Source: Podospora comata (lineage: Eukaryota > Ascomycota > Sordariomycetes > Sordariales > Podosporaceae). From it: DNA of 64,000 nt. The translations under genes were made by a program, and so were the position numbers. The stretch is from contig CP071497.1 in the NCBI GenBank assembly GCA_017354895.1, positions 4,464,001-4,528,000 of the forward strand, given 5' to 3'. Positions 10,806 through 22,026 of this stretch are shown here, one piece after another (the first letter of the stretch is position 1; each line of letters starts with the position of its first letter). The notes below the pieces were generated by a model. The model worked only from the letters and a program-made list of their open reading frames with translations. It did no database searches and was not told the DNA's origin.

Positions 10806-12278
10806 GATGGAGTATTTTATAGTGTTTCTATACGGTGGGACCTGGTCGTCGGGAATGTCACGCGTCAAACTGATATCGCCGGTATCATTGCGTTCCAGGA
10901 GGCGCATTGTCGAAAACCCGCCGAGCTCAGCTCTCGTAGCATGGAGAATGGGTCATGCAAGGTTTTGCGAGGCTTCTTTGGCCTCACGTGTTTAGCGGTG
11001 GAAACATGAATATGCCTTAGACCTTTGCAGTCAAAAAGGAATCTGTTGTTTGCCCGTAGGACTATTCGACAGCGGGAAAAGCCGAGCAGGTGCGCGGGAG
11101 ACGGACGGAACTAGCAGGCTCAACAAATCAGTAGCTGAAACCAGGATACGCTCTTAGATATAGTCAAGAATTACCTGCCCCGAGTGATTGTTGAGAAGCG
11201 TAGTGCAAAACTCGGTAGGTTCGATTGTTGCTGTTTCCAAAGGTCGACAACCCCGTACATCGGGCATTTTGCTGAAGGAAGTAGAGAGCAAGAGCAAGAC
11301 GGAGAGCGGAACATGCATCCAAATCTCACTCACTATCCAAAGCTCGATTAGTGATTGCAACTAGATAGAGGAGGCTGGGAACATCTGAAAATACGGGACT
11401 TTGTCCCTCCCGCCGAGAGCCTTCTAAGATTTGATGGTAGAGCTTTTGAGATAAACAGGGGGGTTTTTACAGTGGAGCTCCTGAACAGGGATTTCTTAGT
11501 TGAGCTTTCCAACAGAGGCTTTTACAAAAGGCTCATAATAAGGATTTTAATAGTGGAGTTCTTTGCATCCGATTGGCTATCACTTATACCATAAAACGCC
11601 AGGATTAGGTGCCCAGTCGAGAGAGGGTTGAGAGAGCCCACACAGTCTATCGCCTGCCTGTCTGGCACCTCGCTGGCCGTTGATCGCTTTAGAGTGGGTT
11701 AGGCCCATCCGTACATATCCTCCATGGGCTTCCCACCCCGACGCTCTCTTCTCTCCACAATCGGCAAATCGGTCGACCTGGACGTGTGATTGCCTCGCTT
11801 TCTCTCTTTCTTGTTCATTTACATATTGGTTCTTGTTTCTTTTAGGACTCGACACTTTTGGAACATCTTGTTCCTTATTACCCTCTTTCAGCCCCCTCAA
11901 GCACATACACCAACTCGTCCTCTCTCGTCTACCTCCTCCGTCCACCTCACCAACCTCGCCCTCAGCTGTGGACGATAAGACGAGTTTATGTACAACAGCA
12001 ACAAATATCGAGACCTTTGAACCCGGCTAGTTGTTGATCATCATCATCACAACTGCCAGACATTCATTACCAAAAGAACCAACCATCACCATCTTTAGGC
12101 CACAGCCCAACAGCAAGCAATACTCGCTCTATCCAGCAGCAAACTGTACAATAAGCCCGATGTATACTTAATACCTAAACCAAAGCAACCGAACAACGAA
12201 GAAGAACAACAACAATAAGTCCAGGTGTCTTGACTGGTGGGTAACCGCAATGATCTCTAGAGTGGAACCTGGACGCTG
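10806..12278. other. Intergenic with a degenerate short repeat and a long leader-like stretch
   Basis: Around 11436-11570 a unit of roughly 30 bp recurs about four times with many changes (pattern AACAGGG-TTT-GAGCTC), reading NRGVF, NRDFL, NRGFY when translated. From about 11780 to 12270 the sequence is pyrimidine-rich, then rich in CAACA/ATCACC. It looks like the long 5' leader of a regulatory gene and leads into the short frame at 12279. Nothing else is supported. Confidence 0.4.
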
Positions 12279-12527
12279 ATGGACTGGAATAGCAACCGCA
12301 ACAACAGCAACAGTAACTGCCATAATTCGCCCAACATGTCTACAGCACCATCCTACTTCTTCTACCGGCCTGGTCCCAGTGTCGAGAGCAGACCAAACCA
12401 CTTTGTCCAGCAGCCTTTCCACCCAGCTTTCCAACAACAGCAGATGATGATGAACCTTCCCGTGGTGGCTCCTCTTCCCTCCACGCCTGTCTACTCGCGG
12501 CCAACATCGGAGCAGCAGGTTCCCTAA
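12279..12527 (+). pseudogene. Short frame resembling the N-terminus of a fungal C2H2 transcription factor, truncated
   Basis: The 82-codon product is Asn-rich at the start, then has PSYFFYRPGPS, a Gln/Met stretch and VVAPLPSTPVYSRP. This order (Tyr-rich segment, Gln-rich segment, LPSTPVYSRPSS) recalls the N-terminal region of a conserved fungal C2H2 zinc-finger regulator as I remember it; this is recognition from memory, not a search. The frame stops with TAA directly after the motif, and no zinc finger follows in any frame to 13300. I read it as a duplicated 5' end (leader plus first codons) without the DNA-binding part. A genuine small gene is the alternative. Confidence 0.4.
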
Positions 12528-13290
12528 GCCAGCTAGAAGAGACTTGGACAAGTGGATTGTAGGAGAGACATAGAGTTGGCTGCTGTCTCCACGCACCGGT
12601 CCATCGGTCCTCTTCTGGTTTATTAGCTACATGGATTATCTCTTCTCGTGATACCTCTTCTGATTGGCCCATCTACTGTGCCTGCGTTCATGGTCGTGAC
12701 ATGATGGGACCGTACGTTGGCAGCATCAGATAATGAGTTATATGCTCCTTAACATCCTCATATTACAGCGGATGATGCATTAAGAGAAGAAGAGAACTCA
12801 CGAAAGAAACAACCTTAAGAATCCAGAAGCGTGGTTTCATCCACAATCGCCTACAGACTTGTTGTGTATTACAATTAGAAGCCATTTATGGCTTCAGTGG
12901 AGGCAGCGACTCCCTATGCTTGTTGCCTAAGTCAAAATGTAGAAGCTGTTTCTGGCTCCAGCAAAGGAAGACCATCGCTGCCTTCACAAATAAAATAAAA
13001 AAGGCCGTTTCTGGCTTTAGTAGAGGCTGAGATATCATGTCATGATCTTAGCGCTGCCTTAGGCTTAATGGTTTGCGTTGTACTTATGTGGAAGCTGTTT
13101 TTGGCTCTGTAAAGGGCAGAAGTTCCTTTTTATAATATTTGTTAAGCCGACTGGCGATGCTCCAAAAATGACTCTGCTCCAAAAATAGCTCTGCTTCAAA
13201 AATGGCTCTTGAAATCAAACAGACCCACTCAAAAGGTAGCATTCGATGGCTGGCGGCTCCGTGAGGTAAGTATAAACTAGCGTAAAAATA
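12528..13290. repeat. Gene-free stretch with hairpin-forming dispersed repeats and a 17-bp triple repeat
   Basis: A motif close to GAAGCYGTTTCTGGCTCCAG recurs at 12878, 12942, 13001 and 13091, with weaker copies near 13391 and 13421. The first copy is a perfect hairpin (GAAGCCA, TTTA, TGGCTTC). Directly after, 13158-13208 holds three tandem 17-bp units of the form TGCTCCAAAAATRRCTC. No coding function is evident. Confidence 0.6.
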
Positions 13291-14602
13291 CAATTTTATA
13301 TACCTAATTAAGTTATAAACTATCTAAAGTTTCGGTAAACCGGGATAAATAATGTTTGGAGGGAAATAATTTACTTAATTTAAACGAATTTAGAAACTGA
13401 TCCTGGCTTAAACATACTACGCTACTTCTGACTTTAGCGAAGGCAGGGGTTGCCTATCACAATCTCCACCTACTTAACCGAACGGTCTACGCTCTAAAAA
13501 TAGCTTTAGAATAACCTAGTAGCACGTAAATTTACTTATTATATACCCTCCTTAAGGCCTTTCTTACTATACTTAAAGCTTCTCCGCTTCCGCTTAGGTT
13601 AAAATAGTAAGTACTTAGGTCTAAAAACGGGAATAAAAACTATTAATATCGGGATTCCGATATTATTTATAATTAAACTAATATTAGTTTAAGGCGTATA
13701 CTATACTATTACGTGGAAGGTAGAACTAAAGTTTTAAGTTTTTTCGCGAGTAATTATTATCCTAACTTAAATAAATAAACGATTTCTATTTATATTACCA
13801 AAGTCTACGTTATATATCTAATAAAACTTAAAGGTATTATAGCGTAGTAGTTAACTAATATTATAAAATACTCGAGGGTACTTAATAGTATAGGCAGGAC
13901 GAGTACTCGGAAAGGATTTTAGTATATAGTCATTCAGTAAAGATGGACTCGGAAGACTTTATTAATATATAATTATAATACTAATATATAATTCCGTTTA
14001 AATAAGTATCGAAGTAGCGAATTTAAAAGTGGCGAGTCTGAAAGCGGTAAGTATAAAAGTAGTAAGGCTAAAGGCGGTAAGTCTAAAAGCGATAAGCCTA
14101 AAAGCGGTAAGCCTAAAAGCAGCGAGAAAAAGTAATTTAAAGTAATAGAATCCTTATTTAATTTATATAAATATTTTCTTACTTTTTATAATTTACTTAT
14201 AGTTAATTTCTTTATAAATAAATTATATATTAAAGGGTATTTTTCCCCGAAATAAAGTACTAAGGCCTTCTATATCGCTACCTATTATTTCCTAATCGAT
14301 TTTTTAGGTCCTTAAATCGTTTCTTTAAACCGCGCTAAAGGCTTTACTCGATAGATATATCGATCGTTTTATTAGATATATATATATATTTACTTATCCT
14401 TATCTTTTAGGAGCTTCGAGTTGTACCTGGAAATTAACCTACTAACAATCGCTCGGAGTAAAGATAGAATTTATTTCTATATAAATATATTTAACGTTAA
14501 CTCTAATGTTATAACGTTGGGCGACCTTCTATTAAAATATTATTCTAAATATATTCGACATTATTTTTATAATATTTATTACTTTCCTAACTACTTACCT
14601 AA
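13291..14602. repeat. RIP-decayed repeat block with a 15-bp coding-type tandem array
   Basis: AT-rich DNA lacking CA/TG. At about 14024-14135 a 15-bp unit (AAAAGCGGTAAGCCT-like) repeats about seven times. One frame reads Lys-Ser-Gly-Lys-Pro repeats and ends at a TAA, suggesting the decayed tail of a basic repetitive protein from a mobile element. The block ends at the solo LTR. Confidence 0.6.
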
Positions 14603-14986
14603 TGTGACGAACCCCTATCCAGAACCTCTGAAAGGGATACTGGTCGAAGGCACTTCTGAATAATCGTGGTTCGGTGCAGCTAAACAGTGCACAACAAAAT
14701 GTCTCAATGTAGACACTAGATCCCGTGAATATAAGCTTGAATTACATACTGCGGAACTGTCTATCTACACCAGCCAGTTCCTCCGTATATATAGTCCCGG
14801 TGCCAAGCCTGGCGCCGTCCTGGATCGATAGACTCGACCATCGATCCTATCGATACTGTCCCTTTTGGGATTGACTCTTCTGGATCGATCCTCGATCCCA
14901 ATGATCCCATTCTGATTGGTCCGGGCTCCCATACTAACGATTGGTCCGTGGTGCGCCTGCGCCCCACTGAGTGTCAAGCCGTGACA
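14603..14986 (-). repeat. Solo LTR (copy 2), 384 bp, with perfect 5-bp target duplication
   Basis: It begins TGTGACG and ends CGTGACA, and is flanked on both sides by CCTAA (14598-14602 and 14987-14991). There is no internal retroelement sequence, so this is a solo LTR left by recombination. It is less RIP-mutated than its surroundings. CCAAT boxes (seen inverted near 14916 and 14940) upstream of TATATATA (near 14788) in minus-strand reading set the transcriptional direction. Confidence 0.85.
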
Positions 14987-16758
14987 CCTAAAGAAATAGT
15001 AATACACGTTTATTTACCTAATTAACCTGTTCGGCCATTTAGCTAGCTTATTCGGCAGGGCTAAGTGGTTCGGCGGCTAGGCTACTCTGGGGCTATCGAA
15101 ACTCGGAAGTTTAAGGGTAAATCGAGATATTATTAAGGTTACTATATTGCTTTATTACTATCGCAGGCATTAAAGAGACGCTACGTAGTTACCTGTTGGG
15201 CTAGTGACCTAGGAAAGTTACTAGCTGCGAAAATAAAGCTAAATATTAGCTAGAAAATAATAAATAAATTAGTATTACCATAGTTAGTTATTAGTTAAAG
15301 AAAAAATAAAAAAGTCCAGCCCTAAGAGTAAAACCGGTGTGGGTCTAGGAAAACCTAGGCCCTTTAGTATCCTACATTACCTCTTTAGAATTTCTAGACT
15401 TTATTCGCGCCTAATACGCTATAGTTCCGAGAGACCGTATATTTATAGGAATATACGCCGGTAAGCTAATTAATTAGGCTCTCTCGGGTAAGTAAAAGTA
15501 ATTACCGTAAAGACTTTAGGGTCCCTAAACTACGAGGTAGCTACGGTATAAAGTAATACTTAAGGAAAGTAAGTATAAGGAACTATACCCTATTAATAAA
15601 ATTATAGATATTAAACTATAGGGATCTAGGCTTAAGAAAAAAAGTATAGTAAATTAATATATTACACTTTATTTATTTAATTTAAATTTAAACTTAAAGA
15701 AGGAATAAAAAATTAATTCCTAATATACTGCGAGGGAAGCCCTTTATAAGTATTAAAAACCTCTTTATCGCTTCCTATAATTTCTATTGGTTTAATAGCC
15801 TATAATAATTTATATTACTAATAAGCTTTATTAAGTCCCTTATATTTAATTAATTTTAATTAATAAAAATACTATAATCAAAGTTATAGTTTTTAACCGT
15901 AAATACTATTAGTAATATAAATACTAAAAATTATATAAAAGAATATTATAAAATCTATAAATATATTTTATATTTTATTAATTTTAGATTTTAAAATTTA
16001 TATAATACGTAAATAGAGCGCCTAAGGTTTTAAAGTTTTACCGACGCTAATATTTATAGTAGAACCGAGTTTATAGTAATAAAATCTTTTTTAAAGCCTA
16101 AATATCGAAAGAAATAAAATATATAAAGGTAGTAACGACCCCCCTGGCGAATAGTAACGTATATAAAGGTTATTTCCTTTACGTTTAACTTATAAATAGT
16201 CTCTATTTAAAATTACCTTTAAATAAAAACTGCCCGACGCCTTTATTTTATAAATATTAGTCGGGATTCCTTTAAAGAATTTACGTATCCCTACGTATTA
16301 GCTAACTACTTTATATTTTAATTATACCTTTACGCTATTTATTACCGCTTCTCCTCTCCTTATCCGACTTACCTTTAACCGTTCTTAACTCCGTTACTTT
16401 TATATTTACCGACGTACTACTTACTTTATACTAACTAATATATTTCAAGTTCGCGGCTTTTAAATTAAAAAGTAATTAATTTTTATATCGGTAAAAATTA
16501 TAGAATTAAACCCCCGATAATTCTATTTTCTTTTTATAAAGAGTTCAAAGTTATAGGGTTATCGGTAATACCGAGAGGAATAAAATCCTTAATAATATAA
16601 ATATAAGTATTACCTTTTAAGTAAGTCTCTTAGCCTTTCCTCCTTTCCCCCTACTTATATTTCTAACTTAATATATTTACTAGCGGTCCTAAAGGAAATA
16701 GGCCGAGGGCGGTGCGCCTTACCGCTACTCTATTTATATAATACTATAGATCTATAGC
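14987..16758. repeat. RIP-decayed AT-rich block
   Basis: CA and TG are strongly depleted and no intact reading frame is present. A less mutated patch lies at about 15030-15240. The content is presumably degenerate transposon sequence, but I could not recognise a protein family in any frame. Confidence 0.6.
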
Positions 16759-17234
16759 TATTAAAGTTTAACGCCCTTTATCCCTTAACGCTAGTATATA
16801 CCTATTAAATTAATTTACTAGGTACCCCTACAGTTCCTTAGTATATAAGACGGTAAAATAGAAACTCGGGTAACGGATAGGTAGTTTACTATATATATTC
16901 TCGCCGTTTATAACTACGTAATTTCTAAATTATAGTAATATAGCAATTTATAAGTATCTTTTTCTGTTTTAAAAAAAATAAAGAAATTCGTTTATATCTA
17001 AAGTTATAATTTTATTACAAATGGTGGTTCTAGTAGGTTTAATAACGGGCTACTGGAATGCGTAAGGAGAAAACGGAAGTAAAGTCATAATCAGTTTTGG
17101 TTACGGTAAGTATAGCCGAACGGTCCTTGGACCCACTTCAGCTCAGGGTAATACTCACTACGCTCACCTTTTGCTCACTCTGTGAGACCAATACGGACTG
17201 AGCCAAAAATTTTGTCGGGTGTGACTATATAGGT
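16759..17234 (-). repeat. Left copy of a ~475-bp inverted repeat bounding the accessory cassette
   Basis: This is the reverse complement of 29655-30126 with scattered differences, many of the C/T or G/A type. Shared landmarks include TTTAACGCC near the outer end, AACGGGCTACTGG in the middle and GTCGGGTGTGACTATATAGG at the inner end. Similarity stops sharply at 17234. The outer half is RIP-decayed; the last 200 bp is much better preserved. Confidence 0.8.
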
Positions 17235-17734
17235 TGAATGCGCCACTGCACGGATGCTGCCGTCTCACACCTGATGTTCTTCTTGACGGGCAAACGGCAT
17301 CGTGGTATCATAGTTTCATGCAAGAATCATTTTTGTGAACTCTGTTCTTCAGATGGTGGCTCGACATTGGGTAAATTAATATAAATTAACATAGTTCTAG
17401 GAGAGTACCTAGGTAGTTCTGTACTGCATAACCACCAAGCTACCTAACTCAAGCACCATGAAGCTTTATGGGGTGAGATACATGTCTTATTCGACGGTGA
17501 GAAGTACCCTCATCCTGCTACCTACTATGTTAGGCGCAACATGCTCTATCAGCCTTCCATCATGGTCATCGAGGTACCCCGCTAACAAACAGCGACTATG
17601 TGGGTCAGTTTGTGTCTTGCGCTGCTGCCTGATCATTGTGCAACAAATTGCCGCTCAATTACCAGGACTCACCACACTCGTCTTCAACCTATTATTCGTT
17701 CTAACTGGAGGCTTTCTAACTCCATGACCTGTGA
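17235..17734. other. Upstream region of the HET gene
   Basis: The composition is normal. A frame at 17458-17727 (89 codons, starting MKLYGVRYMSYS) has an ATG after TCAAGCACC but no recognised domain. It may be a leader frame or part of the HET transcript. Otherwise this is promoter sequence. Confidence 0.35.
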
Positions 17735-19766
17735 ATGATGGCGTCCAAAACAGACCTTTGCAAGCCATGTCTCACCGCATTTTCTCAGCCTCTGCCAAAT
17801 TGCTCCGTCGTCGGACATGCCGATGGTGTCGTCTACAAGTGCACAAGAGACCACCTCTGCCAGTCGTCTTGGTACAGCTTGAAAATTTGGCTCACACCTG
17901 ACCTTTATCCCTACAACGCCACCACCATTCTTTATGTTACTCTTGCTGCGGACTTTGGTATGTCACCAGAATTCATTAGAGGCTTGATCAGCTACTGACT
18001 TGTTGGGTAAAGGAACGTCTGCCGCAGCGCATGTCGTTGCGCGTCCGCGGCCTGTTGATACAACTACGACCTTCTCCATCATCAAACGTTGGATTCAACA
18101 TTGTGACGACCACCACGCATCTTGTAGAGATGCCACGCATAACGCGTCCGAGATGCCTAGGCGTCTTCTCTGGGTGTCGAATGCAGATATCTTTCCCGAT
18201 ATACGGGTTACGCCAGTCTCAACTGGAAAGCGATATATCGCGCTCAGCTATTGTTGGGGTAGTGCTGCCGAAGCCAGTACCCAGAAGAAATCAACAGCTG
18301 CTACCATCGCCGACAACGAACTCAAAATTTCTTTCCAATCACTACCAAAGACAATCCAAGACGCGGTGTCAGTTTCCAGGGAGCTTGGCATCGGTTATCT
18401 CTGGGTTGACGCGCTGTGTATTATCCAGGATGACGATAATGACCGAAACCACGAGATCGCCCGCATGGGTGCCATTTACGCGAATGCATATCTGACGCTT
18501 TCCGCCTCCGGGGCTAGCCACTGCGCCGAGGGATTTCTCGAACGCCCACTGACAGAGTATTGTGAATCCGATTTCTTTAAGGTACCGTTACAACTGCCCG
18601 GAGAAGGCGGTCCAACACTGGTCAAAGCAAGCCGCGCAGGGGTCCGGAACATCTGGTCCAAAGAAAACGGGAATCTCTTTTGGTTCCAGAACCGGGAGCT
18701 CTTGCACACAAGAGGCTGGACATTCCAAGAGACATTCTTGTCACCACGGTTGCTGATATATACCTCCCTACAACCATATTGGGTCTGTCGTGAAGCGTTT
18801 TGGTCGTGCGGAGATCCTGGCCCGATGGAGTATCTCAGAAGCGTCTACCTTCAGGACATGCTCGAACTGCGAGAGATGTCTGATAGACAACAGAAGTACA
18901 TGCAAACCCTCCCTTCAGACGATCCGAATTCTTCGGCCGAGCTATGGCGTTGGGGCACCATCATACACTTGTTTTCATCACGCCGATTAACGTTGGTTGA
19001 GGACAAACCTCTTGCTCTTCATGCCGTCAGGGACAAGTTCACTCGCCATGACCCTAGCCTGCAAGACTACGCGTTGGGTTTATTCTGTTCCACTGCCCAT
19101 ATGGATCTCCTATGGCACACCAGACATGGGGCTGATCCACAGTCTGAACAACTCTCTGAGTTCCCGAGCTGGACCTGGATGTCTTTTGATGGCGGTGTAA
19201 CGTGCCCCTTCAAGTACGGAGGACCACAGGAGTCGAGCATGATCAAGACACACGATGAATTTGAGATCGAAACTTGGCCGGGATGTGGTCGGTTTGGTCG
19301 ACTGCTTCCCGACAGTTCGCCGCTGAAGCTCCGGGGTATCACGAGAGAGGTGGCCATCCCACACCGGTTCTGGAAAGATGGGTATGCGTCTGCTCAAGAT
19401 ATGCCATGCTTTTCACTCCGCGTCCTTGGGCTACGGGAGGACGAGTGGGAGGAGGATGAAGATAGGATTGGGCATATCACTTTTGATCAGTACCGGATGC
19501 CGAGCTCGGATGATGACTTTGAGAACAATCCGCCAACCCGGTATAAGACTCTTCAGATCCTCGTTATTGCGCTGCAAAAAGAACACATCGACAACATACT
19601 GAGCCTCCCTGACGATAGACAGGGTTATGAAGCAACGTACGGACTTGTCATTGCTCCGGCATTGAGAGCTGGAGGAAACCATCGGAGGATAGGGTTCTAC
19701 AAAGGAGGGGACAATAGTGTTTCATATTTTCACAATGGGGTGATAGAGGAGATTGACCTTGAATGA
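17735..19766 (+). CDS. HET-domain protein (heterokaryon-incompatibility family), two exons, 658 aa
   Basis: HET proteins act in cytosolic self/non-self recognition and can trigger cell death on allele mismatch. Exon 1 is 17735-17957 and exon 2 is 18013-19766; the GTATGT...CTGAC...AAAG intron joins them in phase, completing a Gly codon. The N-terminus carries Cys pairs (LCKPCLTAF), common ahead of HET domains. The HET domain (about residues 145-300) shows RYIALSYCWGS, LPKTIQDAVS, YLWVDALCIIQDD and IYANAYLTLSASGA, then RGWTFQETFLSPR downstream. SWTWMS occurs later, as usual in this family. Two adjacent ATGs exist at the start. No NLR or ankyrin part follows. The gene looks intact. It faces an AA9/esterase pair and shares the cassette with a NACHT relic of the same recognition theme. 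Confidence 0.85.
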
Positions 19767-19803
19767 ACACTCAAAACCCCATCACCTAGATACATTTCAG
19801 GGC

Positions 19804-20715
19804 TTAGTTCGCAAGCTGCGACTGAGTAAAAAAACTCCAAATCTCCCCCGGAACCCAAGACCTAGCACCGCTCTCCGGCCCGTTATCAACCGCCCCCGGC
19901 CAATGCCCCCCATCAAAAGGAATCCACGTCACAGGATACCCGCTCCTGCACCCGTTGAAGTTGGTCTTGATATGAATCCCACTCCCCCTCGCCGGCTCAG
20001 GCGCATTGGTGTTTTGGCACCCGTTATTTCTCACAAACCGATCCCTCATCGCCCTCCCCTGCCCAACGTTCAATGTCCCGTCCCAAACCCCATGAATGCC
20101 AAGATACGCCACAGGATCATTCCCACCGCTGCAACCAGACAACTGCCCACCCCCAATAACAGCCACACCCCTGAACTCCCTCGCCCTTGAACACGCCAGG
20201 CTGAAGGTCATACTCCCCCCGTAAGAAAACCCCAAACTGAACCTCTGCCTCTGGTTTACGCACAAGGCATCTTCGATATGACGAATCATGGCATCGACAA
20301 AAGCGACGTCTTCTCCCCCGTTATTAGCCCACCCATTGTTGACCCCTTGAGGTGCGACTAAAATGGCAGACTCCCCTGCGTTGCGCTGCATCCCGTAGTA
20401 TGACCATAGCTCGCGGTCGGTGCCGCCCGAGGAGATGTCGTTCATTGTGCCACCGACCCAGTGGAAGGCGAAGATGAGGCGGTAGGAGCGGTTGGGGTTG
20501 TAGTTGTTGGGGACGCGGACGATGAATTGTCTTTGTCGGCCGTTGACGTTTACGGTGCGGACGCCGGAGCCAAAGGGTGATTTGCCGCAGCCGGGCGAGA
20601 GGTTGGAGAGTTGGCGGGGGACGAGGACAGTTTCAGGGGTTGTGGAGGGGAGGGCGTGAGCTAGGGAGGTTGAGAGGGTGAGGAGGCTGGTGAGGAGATG
20701 GGTGAGGGCTACCAT
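19804..20715 (-). CDS. Secreted feruloyl esterase (CE1-type), 303 aa
   Basis: It releases ferulic acid that crosslinks arabinoxylan and lignin in plant walls and works outside the cell. An N-terminal signal peptide (about residues 1-21) precedes an alpha/beta-hydrolase fold. The catalytic triad is visible: Ser164 in LGFSYGG, Asp212 in VWDGT and His271 in DGGHWPG. FHWVGGT around residue 85 is a likely oxyanion-hole strand, and Cys pairs suit a secreted fold. The length fits single-domain type D feruloyl esterases; there is no CBM1. The stop lies only 38 bp from the end of the convergent HET gene. A TATATAA-type box sits at 20804-20810 on this strand, about 90 bp before the ATG. Confidence 0.88.
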   Translation of the reverse strand: MVALTHLLTSLLTLSTSLAHALPSTTPETVLVPRQLSNLSPGCGKSPFGSGVRTVNVNGRQRQFIVRVPNNYNPNRSYRLIFAFHWVGGTMNDISSGGTDRELWSYYGMQRNAGESAILVAPQGVNNGWANNGGEDVAFVDAMIRHIEDALCVNQRQRFSLGFSYGGSMTFSLACSRAREFRGVAVIGGGQLSGCSGGNDPVAYLGIHGVWDGTLNVGQGRAMRDRFVRNNGCQNTNAPEPARGSGIHIKTNFNGCRSGYPVTWIPFDGGHWPGAVDNGPESGARSWVPGEIWSFFTQSQLAN

Positions 20716-20803
20716 CGTTGCTGGCTGGGCCCTTTGCTCCGGGGCTGAGTGACTTGATGGTGAGGGTTGAAGTAAGGTGCTGTGTTAGCGAAGATGTGGC
20801 GAG

Positions 20804-20810
20804 TTATATA
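20804..20810 (-). promoter_or_regulatory. TATA box of the feruloyl esterase gene
   Basis: TATATAA on the minus strand, about 90 bp upstream of the ATG at 20715, with no other frame between. Confidence 0.5.
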
Positions 20811-21927
20811 CCTGTCGGGTAGGATACCAGGTCGGTGAGGAGTCTCACCACGAGGTTGTCATGGCAAGATTGGCCCAGGAGCAAAAGGTTGACATTTGAT
20901 ACTTTCTGACCAAGTCGACCGAGATTCAGTTTTCTTTGGCACCTACCTAACCAACATGGCGAACCTTACTCCCGGACAGCTTCCATCCGTGACTGTGGCG
21001 GTGGGGTTCAAGCGGAAGACGGGACATAACCTGATTGGCGCGCTTTGTCCCGCTGCGTCGTTCCTGGTTGAATCGAAGCGACTACAACCTCGCTAAGATG
21101 AACTGCCGATGGCTGGAGCCTCTCGTTCATGGGACCGATGGGGTTGTAAGGTTGAATTGATATCAAATGATTGTGTGGGGTGAAAGCCATTGGAGGAGAA
21201 TTCTTGACAGTACAAGTTTCGCCGTTTTAAAGCGAAAGTACGGCGATGTTTATAGGGGCGGATGGAAGATTGGATGCTTTTTTGCGGTTGAGATATAGCA
21301 TTCGATGAATGATATATATGACTGGAGATGAGGCAACCAGGTAATGGGCAAGAATAGGAGACAGATTCGGAAATCTCAGCCCGCCGTTACCAACAGCGGT
21401 GTGGCGTTTCCACCCTGTAATTCTGGATGCTATCATTTTGGAGAATCATATGGAGAGATTACCAGTTAGCCGTAGCTCTGTTTAGGAATGTGTTCTCTCT
21501 CAAGTCAACAAGGCCGTGCCAGTCTTCACAGCCATCTGTATAACCAGCTGGAATTCACATGTCTAAACTATAGTTTCAAAGAAATTGTTAGTCCATTGTT
21601 GATGTTCTTTCTAAACTCCATGTTGGACGACAGTCATTAGTGGTTCCAGCCACAATCCTGGTGGACTTTGAAGGAAGAAACATTCTCCCTTCACGGACTA
21701 CTTCCAGTCCATGTCCGGATAGGTCAACTATGTAAACGCGGCTTAAGATTGGCATGGGTATATTACCTTGTGCTTAGGTATGCTACGCGCATAGTACCAC
21801 ACGTTGCCCTAGTTGGGTACCAAATCTAGAAGATGCGCAATCTCAGGTCAACGGATAACGGGAACGGGTGACGCGGAAGCAAAATTCATCACCTACGGCA
21901 GTTCGGATGTTGGAACGAAGTTGAAGG
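20811..21927. other. Intergenic between divergently transcribed esterase and AA9 genes
   Basis: About 1.1 kb without a supported gene. It probably holds shared upstream control sequence for the two wall-degrading genes. Inverted TGGAGTT and AACTCCA-like patches lie near 21620. I did not find a convincing regulator site. Confidence 0.45.
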
Positions 21928-21934
21928 TATAAAA
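21928..21934 (+). promoter_or_regulatory. TATA box of the AA9 gene
   Basis: TATAAAA in GGTATAAAAGAGGG, about 93 bp upstream of the ATG at 22027; classic fungal spacing for an inducible secreted-enzyme gene. Confidence 0.65.
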
Positions 21935-22026
21935 GAGGGTTGCCCTCTATGTGTTGTCTGTTCTAACCTTCTTCACCTCATCTTCAACCTTCTATCCTTG
22001 TTACTCCTGACAGCCTCCCGGACATC

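Noticed and set aside
16759-17234. 475-bp repeat considered as an LTR
   Set aside because: It has no TG...CA termini and no target duplication; its ends do not match the LTR family found here.
18031-19602. Short frames on both strands across the HET gene
   Set aside because: The HET reading frame with its domain motifs and splice phase explains this DNA.
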